Shown here: one piece after another, positions 15,568 to 22,582 of the stretch
Numbering within the stretch: position 1 is the first letter of the stretch
How the letters are laid out: the number at the start of each line of letters is the position of its first letter
Assembly (NCBI GenBank): GCA_009777845.1
Contig: WRLD01000011.1
Location: 1 to 64,000, forward strand
Direction of reading: 5' to 3'
DNA length: 64,000 nucleotides
Source: Defluviitaleaceae bacterium
GTDB taxonomy: Bacteria > Bacillota > Clostridia > Lachnospirales > WQUN01
The notes under the pieces: model-generated
Told to the model about the DNA's origin: nothing
The model's input: the letters and a program-made list of their open reading frames with translations, nothing else
Databases searched by the model: none
Made by a program: the position numbers and the translations under genes

Positions 15568-17474
15568 GTAAAATGAAGTCAATAATAATAATCGGCGGCG
15601 GACATGCAGGCTGTGAGGCCGCGCTTGCCGCCGCGAGAATAGGCGCGAGGGTCACGCTTTTTGCTCTTAGCTTGGATTCTATTGGGCTAATGCCGTGCAA
15701 TCCTTGTATCGGCGGCAGTGCCAAGGGACACCTAGTACGCGAAATAGACGCGCTAGGCGGCGAAATGGGCAAGGCGATAGATGCGACATTTATACAGAGC
15801 AAGATGCTAAACACCGCCAAAGGCCCTGCGGTGTATTCGTTGCGGGCGCAGGCGGACAAGAGGCTGTACATGGCGTATATGAAGCAGGTCTTGGAAAACG
15901 AGCCAAATATTTCCATTCGCGAGGGCGAGGTCGTTGACATAATAACTCAAGCGGCTTTGCCGCTTTCTGCCGATTGCTCGGTTGATGCTTTACGCCCAAC
16001 GCAAAAATCGCCCCGAAGCCTTAACAGCCCCCTTTCTCAAGAAAGGGTAACCGCCGTAGCGTTAGAAAACGGCGAAATAATCCCTTGTGACGCGGCGATT
16101 GTCTGCACTGGCACGTATCTAAAGTCGCGTTGCTTGTACGGCGAAACGGTTACGCACACAGGCCCAGGCGGTCTGCGTAATTCGCAGGGGCTAAGCGAAA
16201 GCCTGCAAAGGCTCGGCTTTGAATTGTTACGCTTCAAGACAGGCACGCCTGCGAGGATTCATAGGCGAAGCGTGGATTTTTCCAAAATGGCGGAGCAAAA
16301 GGGCGACAAAAAAATTGTGCCGTTTTCGTTTGAATCGGGCGATTTGAGCCGCGAGCAGGTGTCCTGCCATTTGACGTACACCACGCCAGAAACGCACGAA
16401 ATAATACAACGCTCCATACACCGTTCCGCCATGTACAGCGGCCTTATTCAGGCGACTGGCACGCGCTATTGCCCGTCCATCGAGGACAAAATCGTACGCT
16501 TTGCCGACAAGGAACGCCACCCAGTTTTTATCGAGCCAGAGGGGCTTTCCACCCAGGAAATGTACGTGCAGGGCATGAGCAGCGCGTTGCCTGCGGACGT
16601 GCAGCGCGAGGTGTACCGCTCTGTGCCTGGCTTGGAAAGCTGCGAAATAATGCGTAACGCCTACGCCATAGAATACGACTGCATAAACGCCACACAGCTT
16701 ACCCTAAGCCTAGAAGCGAAGCACATCGGCGGACTTTTTTTCGCAGGGCAAATTTGCGGTTCGTCGGGCTACGAGGAAGCGGCGGCGCAGGGGCTAGTTG
16801 CTGGCATTTCCGCCGCAGGGGCAAGACTGGAAATCGGCCGCGCCGATGCGTATATCGGCGTATTGGTAGACGACCTTGTCACAAAGGGAACGCGCGAGCC
16901 GTACCGCATGATGACCTCGCGTGCCGAGTACCGACTGCTTCTCAGGCAGGACAACGCCGACCTGAGGCTTACGCCCAAGGGCTACGCCGTGGGGCTTATT
17001 TCACAGGAACGCCACGCGCGGTTTTTGCAAAAAGCCGCTGCAATAGAGCAGGGAATAGCGCGTTGCCAAAAAACGAGCATAGCCCCCGAGGCCGCAAACC
17101 CCATTCTCGCCGCCAAAAACAGCCCTCCAATCAGCACAGGCATGAAGCTCGCCGACTTGATTAAACGCCCCGAAATGGACTATTATGATTTTTGTGACGG
17201 CTCGGGCTTGGGCGATGCCGTTTGCGAGCAGGTGAATATTCAAATTAAGTACGAGGGTTATATCGCCATTCAGCTTGCACAAGCCGAGGTCTTTCGCAAA
17301 ATGGAAAACAAGCCGCTACCCACGGACATTGACTACGAGAGCATTACAGGCCTGCGGCTAGAAGCGCGCCAGAAGCTGTCGGCGTTGCGGCCTGTTAGCT
17401 TTGGGCAGGCATCGCGGATTACTGGCGTTTCGCCTGCGGATATTAGTGTGTTGATGGTGGCTTGCCGCGAGTAA
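15564..17474 (+). CDS. mnmG: tRNA uridine-5-carboxymethylaminomethyl modification enzyme MnmG
   Basis: 636 aa FAD enzyme that, with MnmE, adds the carboxymethylaminomethyl group to wobble U34 of certain tRNAs. FAD-binding IIGGGHAGCEAA at about 9-20, the conserved PCNPCIGGSAKGH (44-56), VCTGTYL, GGLFFAGQICGSSGYEEAAAQG (about 390) and the C-terminal helical MnmE/tRNA-binding domain are all present. Unusual: residues about 129-160 (15948-16043) form an in-frame, low-similarity insertion where MnmG normally has a short loop. Its DNA contains an AAGCGGC/GCCGCTT hairpin and a CCCTTTCT/AGAAAGGG hairpin, so it looks like an inserted palindromic repeat. Poor ribosome site; translated by coupling to the 61-aa ORF. 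mnmE is not in the window. Confidence 0.95.
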   Translation: MSKMKSIIIIGGGHAGCEAALAAARIGARVTLFALSLDSIGLMPCNPCIGGSAKGHLVREIDALGGEMGKAIDATFIQSKMLNTAKGPAVYSLRAQADKRLYMAYMKQVLENEPNISIREGEVVDIITQAALPLSADCSVDALRPTQKSPRSLNSPLSQERVTAVALENGEIIPCDAAIVCTGTYLKSRCLYGETVTHTGPGGLRNSQGLSESLQRLGFELLRFKTGTPARIHRRSVDFSKMAEQKGDKKIVPFSFESGDLSREQVSCHLTYTTPETHEIIQRSIHRSAMYSGLIQATGTRYCPSIEDKIVRFADKERHPVFIEPEGLSTQEMYVQGMSSALPADVQREVYRSVPGLESCEIMRNAYAIEYDCINATQLTLSLEAKHIGGLFFAGQICGSSGYEEAAAQGLVAGISAAGARLEIGRADAYIGVLVDDLVTKGTREPYRMMTSRAEYRLLLRQDNADLRLTPKGYAVGLISQERHARFLQKAAAIEQGIARCQKTSIAPEAANPILAAKNSPPISTGMKLADLIKRPEMDYYDFCDGSGLGDAVCEQVNIQIKYEGYIAIQLAQAEVFRKMENKPLPTDIDYESITGLRLEARQKLSALRPVSFGQASRITGVSPADISVLMVACRE

Positions 17475-17480
17475 CACTTC

Positions 17481-17517
17481 CCCCTCTACCTTTATATAAT
17501 ATGTAGGCAGGGGTTTT
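17481..17517 (+). terminator. Probable terminator after mnmG
   Basis: CCCC(T)CTAC pairs with GTAG(GCA)GGGG around an AT loop, then TTTT. Imperfect but well placed. Confidence 0.5.
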
Positions 17518-17554
17518 CTCCCATTTACATATTTTGTATTTAGGAGGGGCTTTT

Positions 17555-17917
17555 TTGTTTGAAAAAATCGCTATAAAAACCCGCAATGATAGCTTTTGTT
17601 TTAGGTCGGAGCAATTGGTTGTTTCGCGCTTTCTTAGCGCGGTAATAAAAAACCCAGACGAGGCGTGGGCGTTTGTGAGCAAGGTATATTCGCCTCGCCT
17701 AGATTTAGACGAGTTGAGCTTGCTTTTGGGAAATTGCACAAAAATAAAGGTAAGCAAGGCATTTTATTTAAATATGCCGAAAAACTGCCTGACCCGCTCG
17801 ATTTATGTAGAAAACGCCGAAATAAACGTAAAACGCATGTTGCATTTGCGTATAATAAAGGATAGCGGAGCATGGAAGGTATACGGAGTGGAGCAAGAGG
17901 AATGTTCAAAAATATAA
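17555..17917 (+). CDS. Unknown 120-aa protein upstream of rsmG
   Basis: TTG start at 17555 is set by AGGAGGGG five bases upstream. Soluble mixed alpha/beta protein (FEKIAIKTRNDSFCFRSEQLVVSRFLSAVIKN... KDSGAWKVYGVEQEE), no motif I know. The end has a WKVYGVE strand like those of NTF2-like domains. It overlaps the likely rsmG start by 16 bp, so the two are translationally coupled. An alternative is that the longer reading from TTG 17534 is used, but this would place the ribosome site inside the gene. Function unknown. Confidence 0.6.
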   Translation: MFEKIAIKTRNDSFCFRSEQLVVSRFLSAVIKNPDEAWAFVSKVYSPRLDLDELSLLLGNCTKIKVSKAFYLNMPKNCLTRSIYVENAEINVKRMLHLRIIKDSGAWKVYGVEQEECSKI

Positions 17918-18528
17918 TAAATTCGTGGGCGAGCGCGAATGGGCTTGTAATTTCGCAGGCACAGTACGACATGCTGGAAGCGTACAAAAACCGCGTTCTT
18001 GAAGTAAACAAGCACATGAACCTAACCGCCATTACATCGGACGAGGATTTTGCCGTAAAGCATATAATTGATTCGCTTACGCTGTTGCCCTTCGTCCCCG
18101 ACGGCGCGCGCTGTATCGACATCGGCACAGGCGCGGGCTTCCCAGGTGTCGTGCTTCGCATTATGAAGGACATCAGACTCACGCTTCTTGATTCCCTGCG
18201 AAAGCGCATTGTTTTCCTGCGAGAAGCCACGGACATGCTTGGCTTAACTGACATAGACTGTGTCCATTCTCGCGCCGAGCAACACAAAAATACGTATCAA
18301 ATAGCTACTGCGCGCGCGGTCGCTTCGCTGGACAAGCTCGTTGGCTACGCGTTGCCGCTCTTGGAAAAGGACGGCGTGTTTTTGGCAATGAAAGGGCGTG
18401 ACGTTGGGGCTGAAATAGAAATGGCTGAGGGGGCGTTGCGGAAGTATGGCGGTGTGGTGGGGAGCGTGGAGAGGGTGGGGATTGCGGAGGGGGTGGAGCG
18501 GTCAGTTGTGGTTGTTAGGAGGATATAG
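17902..18528 (+). CDS. rsmG: 16S rRNA m7G527 methyltransferase RsmG
   Basis: 208 aa from ATG 17902 (MFKNIINSWASANG), a little short of the usual 215-240. It makes N7-methylguanosine at 16S position 527. SAM-binding motif I is CIDIGTGAGFPGVVL (about 67-81). The family block NKHMNLTAITSDEDFAVKHIIDSL precedes it, and ATARAVASLDKLVGYALPLL and FLAMKGRD follow. ATG 17872 is also in frame, but the family start and the GGAG/AGAGG sequence favour 17902. The 3' end (18406-18518) is repeated beyond the restriction-modification cassette at 20530-20642. This copy keeps the whole reading frame. Confidence 0.9.
   Translation: MFKNIINSWASANGLVISQAQYDMLEAYKNRVLEVNKHMNLTAITSDEDFAVKHIIDSLTLLPFVPDGARCIDIGTGAGFPGVVLRIMKDIRLTLLDSLRKRIVFLREATDMLGLTDIDCVHSRAEQHKNTYQIATARAVASLDKLVGYALPLLEKDGVFLAMKGRDVGAEIEMAEGALRKYGGVVGSVERVGIAEGVERSVVVVRRI
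18406..18518 (+). repeat. Left direct repeat (rsmG 3' end) flanking the R-M cassette
   Basis: 113 bp, about 90-95% identical by eye to 20530-20642. It is the natural 3' end of rsmG. The pair brackets the methylase and nuclease genes (18607-20537), as expected for insertion with a long target duplication. Confidence 0.85.
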
Positions 18529-18606
18529 CCTGCTTTTTGACTTGCGGGCAGAATGATAAATATGGTACTATGCCCTTACAGCAAAGAAAAAGAAAGTGGG
18601 TACAGC

Positions 18607-19578
18607 ATGAAAATTGTAAGTTTATTTGCAGGGGCGGGCGGCTTAGATTTAGGCTTTGAAAAAGCGGGGTTTGAGGTTATTTATGCCAACGAATACGATT
18701 CTAGCATTTGGGAAACGTATGAAAAGAACCATACAGGCTTTTTGGACAAGCGTGATATAAGAAAAATATCCGCCGATGATGTTCCCGATTGTGACGGCAT
18801 AATCGGCGGGCCGCCTTGTCAGTCGTGGTCGGAAGCGGGGGCGTTAAAGGGCATAGAGGATTCGAGGGGAAAGCTGTTCTACGACTACATACGCATACTC
18901 CGTGCCAAGAAGCCCAAGTTTTTCCTAGCTGAAAATGTTGTCGGTATGCTCCACAAAAGGCACGAAAATGCCGTTAATAATATAAAACAGCTACTTATTG
19001 ACTGCGGGTATGATTTGTTGGTTACGCTTGTAAACGTGTCAAATTATGGTATTCCGCAGGATAGAAAGCGTGTTTTTTATATCGGGTTTCGGAAGGATAT
19101 AGCCGTAGATTTTTCATTGCCTGTTGAGCTTGGCACGAAAAAGACACTAAAAGAAGCTATATATGACTTAAAAGATAGCCCCGTCCCTGCATTGCCAAAA
19201 AACAAGACTAATCCCGAGATAAAAATATCAAACCACGAGTATTATACAGGCGGATTTTCGACCATTTTTATGAGTAGAAACAGGGTACGGCAATGGGGGG
19301 AGTGCGGGTTTACTGTACAGGCAAGCGGTAGGCAGGCACAGCTCCACCCGCAAGCCCCCATAATGCCGAATGTCGGCAGGAATAGCCATATTTTTGTTGA
19401 GGGGAAGGAGCATTTGTACCGCAGAATGACGGTTAGGGAGTGTGCAAGACTGCAAACCTTTCCTGACAATTTTGAGTTTATTTATACGAATGTCGATGAC
19501 GGCTATAAAATGGTTGGTAATGCTGTGCCTGTAGAGTTTGCTTACCAAATGGCGATGGCGATAATGGGGGCGTTTTAA
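18607..19578 (+). CDS. GGCC-specific cytosine-5 DNA methyltransferase, M.HaeIII-like
   Basis: 323 aa. The ten C5-methylase blocks run in order: [11 protein letters not shown] (I), [12 protein letters not shown] with catalytic Cys (IV), AENVVGM (VI), [13 protein letters not shown] (VIII), the target-recognition region [42 protein letters not shown] (IX) and GNAVPVEF (X). From memory of M.HaeIII the target-recognition part is nearly the same ([22 protein letters not shown]), so the target is almost surely GGCC with methylation of the inner C. I use ATG 18607 just before the conserved [12 protein letters not shown] opening. The 1-bp stop/start overlap (TAATG) couples it to the nuclease gene. Confidence 0.93.
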   Translation: MKIVSLFAGAGGLDLGFEKAGFEVIYANEYDSSIWETYEKNHTGFLDKRDIRKISADDVPDCDGIIGGPPCQSWSEAGALKGIEDSRGKLFYDYIRILRAKKPKFFLAENVVGMLHKRHENAVNNIKQLLIDCGYDLLVTLVNVSNYGIPQDRKRVFYIGFRKDIAVDFSLPVELGTKKTLKEAIYDLKDSPVPALPKNKTNPEIKISNHEYYTGGFSTIFMSRNRVRQWGECGFTVQASGRQAQLHPQAPIMPNVGRNSHIFVEGKEHLYRRMTVRECARLQTFPDNFEFIYTNVDDGYKMVGNAVPVEFAYQMAMAIMGAF

Positions 19579-20537
19579 TGAGTAGGCTTAGTAACGACCA
19601 AGGACGCGCCTATGAAATGGCTTATTTGCTTTCGTTTACAGCGGTTTTAAAATTGCGGGGCTGTTCCTTTTATGTCGTGGAAAACAGCAGTTTTTCCGCG
19701 GTAAAAAGAGCGTGGGACACCATGCCAGAGAATGTGCAAGCAACCTATATTGCAAGCGCGACCTCCGCAATTAACACATTGATTGAATTAGAGCCGATTA
19801 TTGTTGAGGATAAATCGGACAAGCTGGAATTGCTTTTACAGCCCGACAATAAAGGCAAGGCGGGCGATGTCCGAGATATTTTAATTGTCCGTAGCGGTAT
19901 AAAATGGGAAATTGGACTCAGTGTAAAGCACAATCATTTTGCGGTAAAGCACAGCAGACTGGCAAAAACGCTTGATTTTGGCGAAAAATGGTTTGGTGTA
20001 AAATGCTCGCCGCAGTATTGGGCAGACATAAAGCCGATTTTTGATTATTTGCAAGTTGAAAAGGAAAAAGGCTCAAAATGGAGCGATTTACCGTCAAAGG
20101 AGCAAGACGTTTATATCCCTCTACTGCAAGCCTTTATGAAAGAGCTACGCCTAAGCAACAAAAACACCGATAATGAAGTGCCGCAAAAAATGGTGGAGTA
20201 TCTTCTCGGACGGTTTGATTTTTATAAGGTTATTGGGGTAAGCAATAAGCGCGTAACCAAAATACAGACGTTTAACCTGCGCGGCACGCTTAACCAAAGC
20301 GGGAAGAAGTCAAAGCCTGTTCATATCATACCTGTCGCTAACCTCCCGACACGTATTGTTGACATTTGTTTTAAGCCCGACAGCACAAACACAGTTGAAT
20401 TATACCTAGACGGCGGCTGGCAATTTAGCTTTCGTATTCATAATGCAAGTACCAAAGTAGAAACAAGCCTTAAATTTGATGTGCAAATAGTGGGCGTACC
20501 ATTAAATGTTGTATATATTGAGTGTAAATGGGGCTGA
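19578..20537 (+). CDS. HaeIII-family type II restriction endonuclease
   Basis: 319 aa. It opens SRLSNDQGRAYEMAYLLSF, like R.HaeIII family members (RE_HaeIII). The probable catalytic core is in GDVRDILIVRSGIKWEIGLSVKHNHFAVKHSRLA (about 95-130), with D...E-x-K-type residues. The C-terminal half carries FNLRGTLNQ and an IECKWG end. Being paired directly behind an M.HaeIII-like methylase makes GGCC cleavage the expected activity. Cytoplasmic. Its end runs straight into the second copy of the rsmG 3' end. Intact length and frame suggest an active system. Confidence 0.87.
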   Translation: MSRLSNDQGRAYEMAYLLSFTAVLKLRGCSFYVVENSSFSAVKRAWDTMPENVQATYIASATSAINTLIELEPIIVEDKSDKLELLLQPDNKGKAGDVRDILIVRSGIKWEIGLSVKHNHFAVKHSRLAKTLDFGEKWFGVKCSPQYWADIKPIFDYLQVEKEKGSKWSDLPSKEQDVYIPLLQAFMKELRLSNKNTDNEVPQKMVEYLLGRFDFYKVIGVSNKRVTKIQTFNLRGTLNQSGKKSKPVHIIPVANLPTRIVDICFKPDSTNTVELYLDGGWQFSFRIHNASTKVETSLKFDVQIVGVPLNVVYIECKWG

Positions 20538-20642
20538 AATAGAAATGGCTAAACCTGCGTTGCGGAAGTATGGCGGTGTGGTGGAGAGCGTGGAGAGGGT
20601 GGGGATTGCGGAGGGGGTGGAGCGGTCAGTTGTGGTTGTTAG
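20530..20642 (+). repeat. Right direct repeat (second copy of rsmG 3' end)
   Basis: Partner of 18406-18518. It begins inside the last codons of the nuclease gene and ends within the coding end of the minus-strand ToxN-like gene, whose last five or six codons lie on the opposite strand of this duplicate. It is not expressed as part of an intact rsmG. Confidence 0.85.
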
Positions 20643-21126
20643 TAAAAGGTAGGCTTGTCAATTCCTCAATCATAAGATTTTGCAGTCGGTCTATATCGGT
20701 AAATGTAATTTTTCGTCCGCGTGAATGAATTTGCCTAATCTGTTTAATATTTGTAGTGATAGCTTGCTGTATGGAATATTTCACTGGCAGAGGGTTTCCG
20801 TTTTTGGTATGTACGTGGTCTAAATAATAGGGCGTAACAGGAAACATATTTTGGAGCAAAAAAGCGGCGGGTACATCGCCATATTCGCCCAAAACGATTG
20901 TAAGGCAACGTCCGTATTTTTTAACCTGCTTGTCATGGATAGCCTTATATTTTCTATACCTCGTACTCATGGGAATCAGCCATAGCAGGGCAGTAGAATC
21001 GTCACGCAAGGCATAATAGGTGGGGCGATAACTGCCGCCCTCTTTATTTTGCATGAGATTAGTGTCCATTGCCTTTGTAAAGTATTCGTCTTTGATGTGG
21101 TATACATACCCTATTTGGTAATCCAT
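20626..21126 (-). CDS. ToxN/AbiQ/CptN-family type III toxin endoribonuclease
   Basis: 166 aa. MDYQIGYVYHIKDEYFTKAM, NKEGGSYRPTYYALRDDSTALLWLIPMSTR, KYGRCLTIVLGEYGDVPAAFLLQNMFPVTPYYLDHVHTKNG and a late FTDIDRL are the ordered blocks of the ToxN/AbiQ family. These toxins cut RNA and their own antitoxin transcript and are held inactive by a repeated RNA. ATG 21126 follows AAGGAAG; the longer reading from 21162 runs back into the terminator hairpin. Upstream lie the hairpin terminator, the repeat RNA and a consensus promoter, in the standard type III order. The last few codons come from the duplicated rsmG end. Known members work in phage abortive infection. Confidence 0.9.
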   Translation of the reverse strand: MDYQIGYVYHIKDEYFTKAMDTNLMQNKEGGSYRPTYYALRDDSTALLWLIPMSTRYRKYKAIHDKQVKKYGRCLTIVLGEYGDVPAAFLLQNMFPVTPYYLDHVHTKNGNPLPVKYSIQQAITTNIKQIRQIHSRGRKITFTDIDRLQNLMIEELTSLPFTNNHN

Positions 21127-21148
21127 GTTATGCTTCTTCCTTTTAAAA

Positions 21149-21176
21149 CGCCTCCATCTCATGTAAGATGGAGGCG
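21149..21176 (-). terminator. Leaky terminator between antitoxin RNA and toxin gene
   Basis: CGCCTCCATCT/AGATGGAGGCG with a short loop, followed by GTTTT on the minus strand. In type III loci this hairpin limits read-through into the toxin gene. Confidence 0.85.
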
Positions 21177-21298
21177 AAAATTTTCGAGCCAGACATTTAT
21201 TAGACGCTTCTGGTAAGCGAGCAATATTTTCGTGCCATTCATTTATAAGCCGCCAATGGTGGGCGAGCGGAATTTTCCTCGGGCAAAATGCCCTCTGT
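21177..21298 (-). ncRNA. Type III antitoxin repeat RNA (ToxI/CptI-like)
   Basis: Two 46-nt tandem units (21223-21268 and 21177-21222), each GCTCGC..ACC...TAAATG...GGC(A/T)CGAAAAT.TT, plus a partial third upstream (to about 21290). Units of 46 nt in about 2.5 copies fit the CptI group better than ToxI (36 nt, 5.5 copies). Each unit would be cut out by the toxin and bound as a pseudoknot. The toxin gene follows behind the terminator. Confidence 0.85.
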
Positions 21299-21302
21299 TA
21301 GT

Positions 21303-21331
21303 ATGATACGTATTCAAGCCGATTATGTCAA
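21303..21331 (-). promoter_or_regulatory. Consensus promoter of the type III TA locus
   Basis: TTGACA (21326-21331) - 17 bases - TATCAT (21303-21308) on the minus strand, just upstream of the repeats. Confidence 0.8.
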
Positions 21332-21353
21332 TAAGAAAATTATAAAAAATTAT

Positions 21354-21398
21354 AAAAAATCCGAACCACTCGCCAAGGAATTTTGGCTAATGATTCGG
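21354..21398 (-). terminator. Terminator of tRNA-Leu
   Basis: CCGAATCATT.GCC pairs with GGC.AGTGGTTCGG (two G-U pairs) and a T6 run follows on the minus strand. It lies 15 bases past the tRNA 3' end. Confidence 0.8.
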
Positions 21399-21412
21399 AG
21401 CAAAACCGTTTA

Positions 21413-21494
21413 TGCGGCTGAAGGGACTTGAACCCCCACGCCCGTAGGACAATAGAACCTAAATCTATCGCGTCTGCCATTCCGCCACAGCCGC
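21413..21494 (-). tRNA. tRNA-Leu (anticodon TAG)
   Basis: 82-nt tRNA: acceptor GCGGCTG/CAGCCGC, anticodon stem ATAGA/TCTAT around TTTAGGT (anticodon TAG, reading CUA/CUN), a long class II variable arm (TGTCCTACGGGCGT), T-arm GGGGG-TTCAAGT-CCCTT and discriminator A. No encoded CCA. The type III toxin locus sits right behind its terminator, so the tRNA marks the edge of the defence island. Confidence 0.95.
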
Positions 21495-21598
21495 CTAAAC
21501 CTGTTGACTTTAACTGCGTTTAGCGTTTAAAATCAACACAAGAGGTATTGTATCACAACGTATTATCATTTTCAAGAGCAAATTTTAACAAATTTTAT

Positions 21599-21703
21599 TC
21601 AAGCGTTCCTGTAATGCTTGAACGCGCAAAGCGCGTTCCCCGAAGGAAGCGTAAGCGGGCTTCGCCCGCTGGAGCGGCAGGGTCGTAGGGACAGCGTCCC
21701 TAC
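21599..21703 (+). promoter_or_regulatory. Run of four short hairpins in the metF leader
   Basis: TTCAAGC/GCTTGAA, GAACGCGC/GCGCGTTC (21620-21638), AGCGGGC/GCCCGCT (21654-21670) and GTAGGGACAGCGTCCCTAC (21685-21703), one behind the other before the metF ribosome site. No SAM-I/S-box core is visible. The hairpins may be inserted palindromes or a structured leader of unknown kind. Confidence 0.4.
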
Positions 21704-21721
21704 TGAAAAAAGGAGAAAACC

Positions 21722-22582
21722 ATGAAAATAACAGACATTTTAAACCAACGCGAAATCACCGTTTCGCTAGAACTTTTTCCGCCCAAGGCGGGCGCGGGCT
21801 TTGAAAATATAAAGAGGGTGGTAAGGGATTGCGCCGCGCTTTCGCCGTCCTTTATGAGCGTGACCTTTGGCGCAGGCGGCGGCGGTTCGCAAAATACGCT
21901 GGAGGTGGTAAAGGAAGTACAGCACAGCTACGGCATTCCTGCGTTGGCGCATTTGGTGGCGGTTTCGCTCGGGCGTGACGATATTGCAAGCCTTTTGGGC
22001 GACTTAAAAAGCACGGGAATCAACAATATCATGGCTCTGCGCGGCGATTTGCCGCCTGGCGTTACCCAAAACACTGGCTATTATCGGTATGCGAGCGACT
22101 TAATCGCCGAAATCCACAGGCACGGCGATTTTTGCGTGGGCGGCGGCTGTCACCCCGAGTGCCACCCTGAGGCGGCTACGCTTAACCAGGATATGGAAAA
22201 TTTGAAAATAAAAATAGATGCTGGCTGCCAGTTTTTGACAACGCAGATGTTTTTTGACAATAATATCTTGTACAATTTTATGTACCGCTTGCTTAAAAAA
22301 GGCATAGATGTGCCGATTGTGGCAGGGGTCATGCCTGTGACGAACGCGAAGCAAATCGAGCGGATTTTTACGCTCGCAGGCGCGACTGTGCCGCCGCGGT
22401 TTAAGGCAATCGTAGACCGCTTTTGTGACAAGCCTGCCGCCATGAGCCAGGCAGGAATCGCCTACGCCACCGAGCAAATAATCGACCTAATCGCCAACGG
22501 TGTAAATAATATCCATATTTACACCATGAACAAGCCCGAAATAGCGGAAAAAATAATGAGCAATTTATCGGAGATATTGTAA
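21722..22582 (+). CDS. metF: 5,10-methylenetetrahydrofolate reductase
   Basis: 286 aa TIM-barrel flavoenzyme reducing methylene-THF to methyl-THF for methionine synthesis. VSLELFPPKAG (with catalytic Glu), MSVTFGAGGG, ALRGDLPP and FLTTQMFFDN are conserved blocks in order, then PIVAGVMPV. Typical bacterial length. AAAAAGGAG is 7 bases before ATG. The stop and the metH start overlap as TAATG, so metF-metH form a coupled operon that makes and uses methyl-THF. No SAM riboswitch was recognised upstream, unlike many Firmicutes met operons. Confidence 0.93.
   Translation: MKITDILNQREITVSLELFPPKAGAGFENIKRVVRDCAALSPSFMSVTFGAGGGGSQNTLEVVKEVQHSYGIPALAHLVAVSLGRDDIASLLGDLKSTGINNIMALRGDLPPGVTQNTGYYRYASDLIAEIHRHGDFCVGGGCHPECHPEAATLNQDMENLKIKIDAGCQFLTTQMFFDNNILYNFMYRLLKKGIDVPIVAGVMPVTNAKQIERIFTLAGATVPPRFKAIVDRFCDKPAAMSQAGIAYATEQIIDLIANGVNNIHIYTMNKPEIAEKIMSNLSEIL

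Noticed and set aside
18537-18606. Separate promoter for the R-M operon
   Set aside because: TTGACT is present at 18537 but no -10 at proper spacing is convincing; not listed as a feature.
21177-21268. CRISPR array
   Set aside because: The two 46-nt repeats are directly joined without spacers and sit before a ToxN-family gene; they are a type III antitoxin.
21500-21720. SAM riboswitch before metF-metH
   Set aside because: Expected from gene content, but no S-box core could be found; only four simple hairpins are present.
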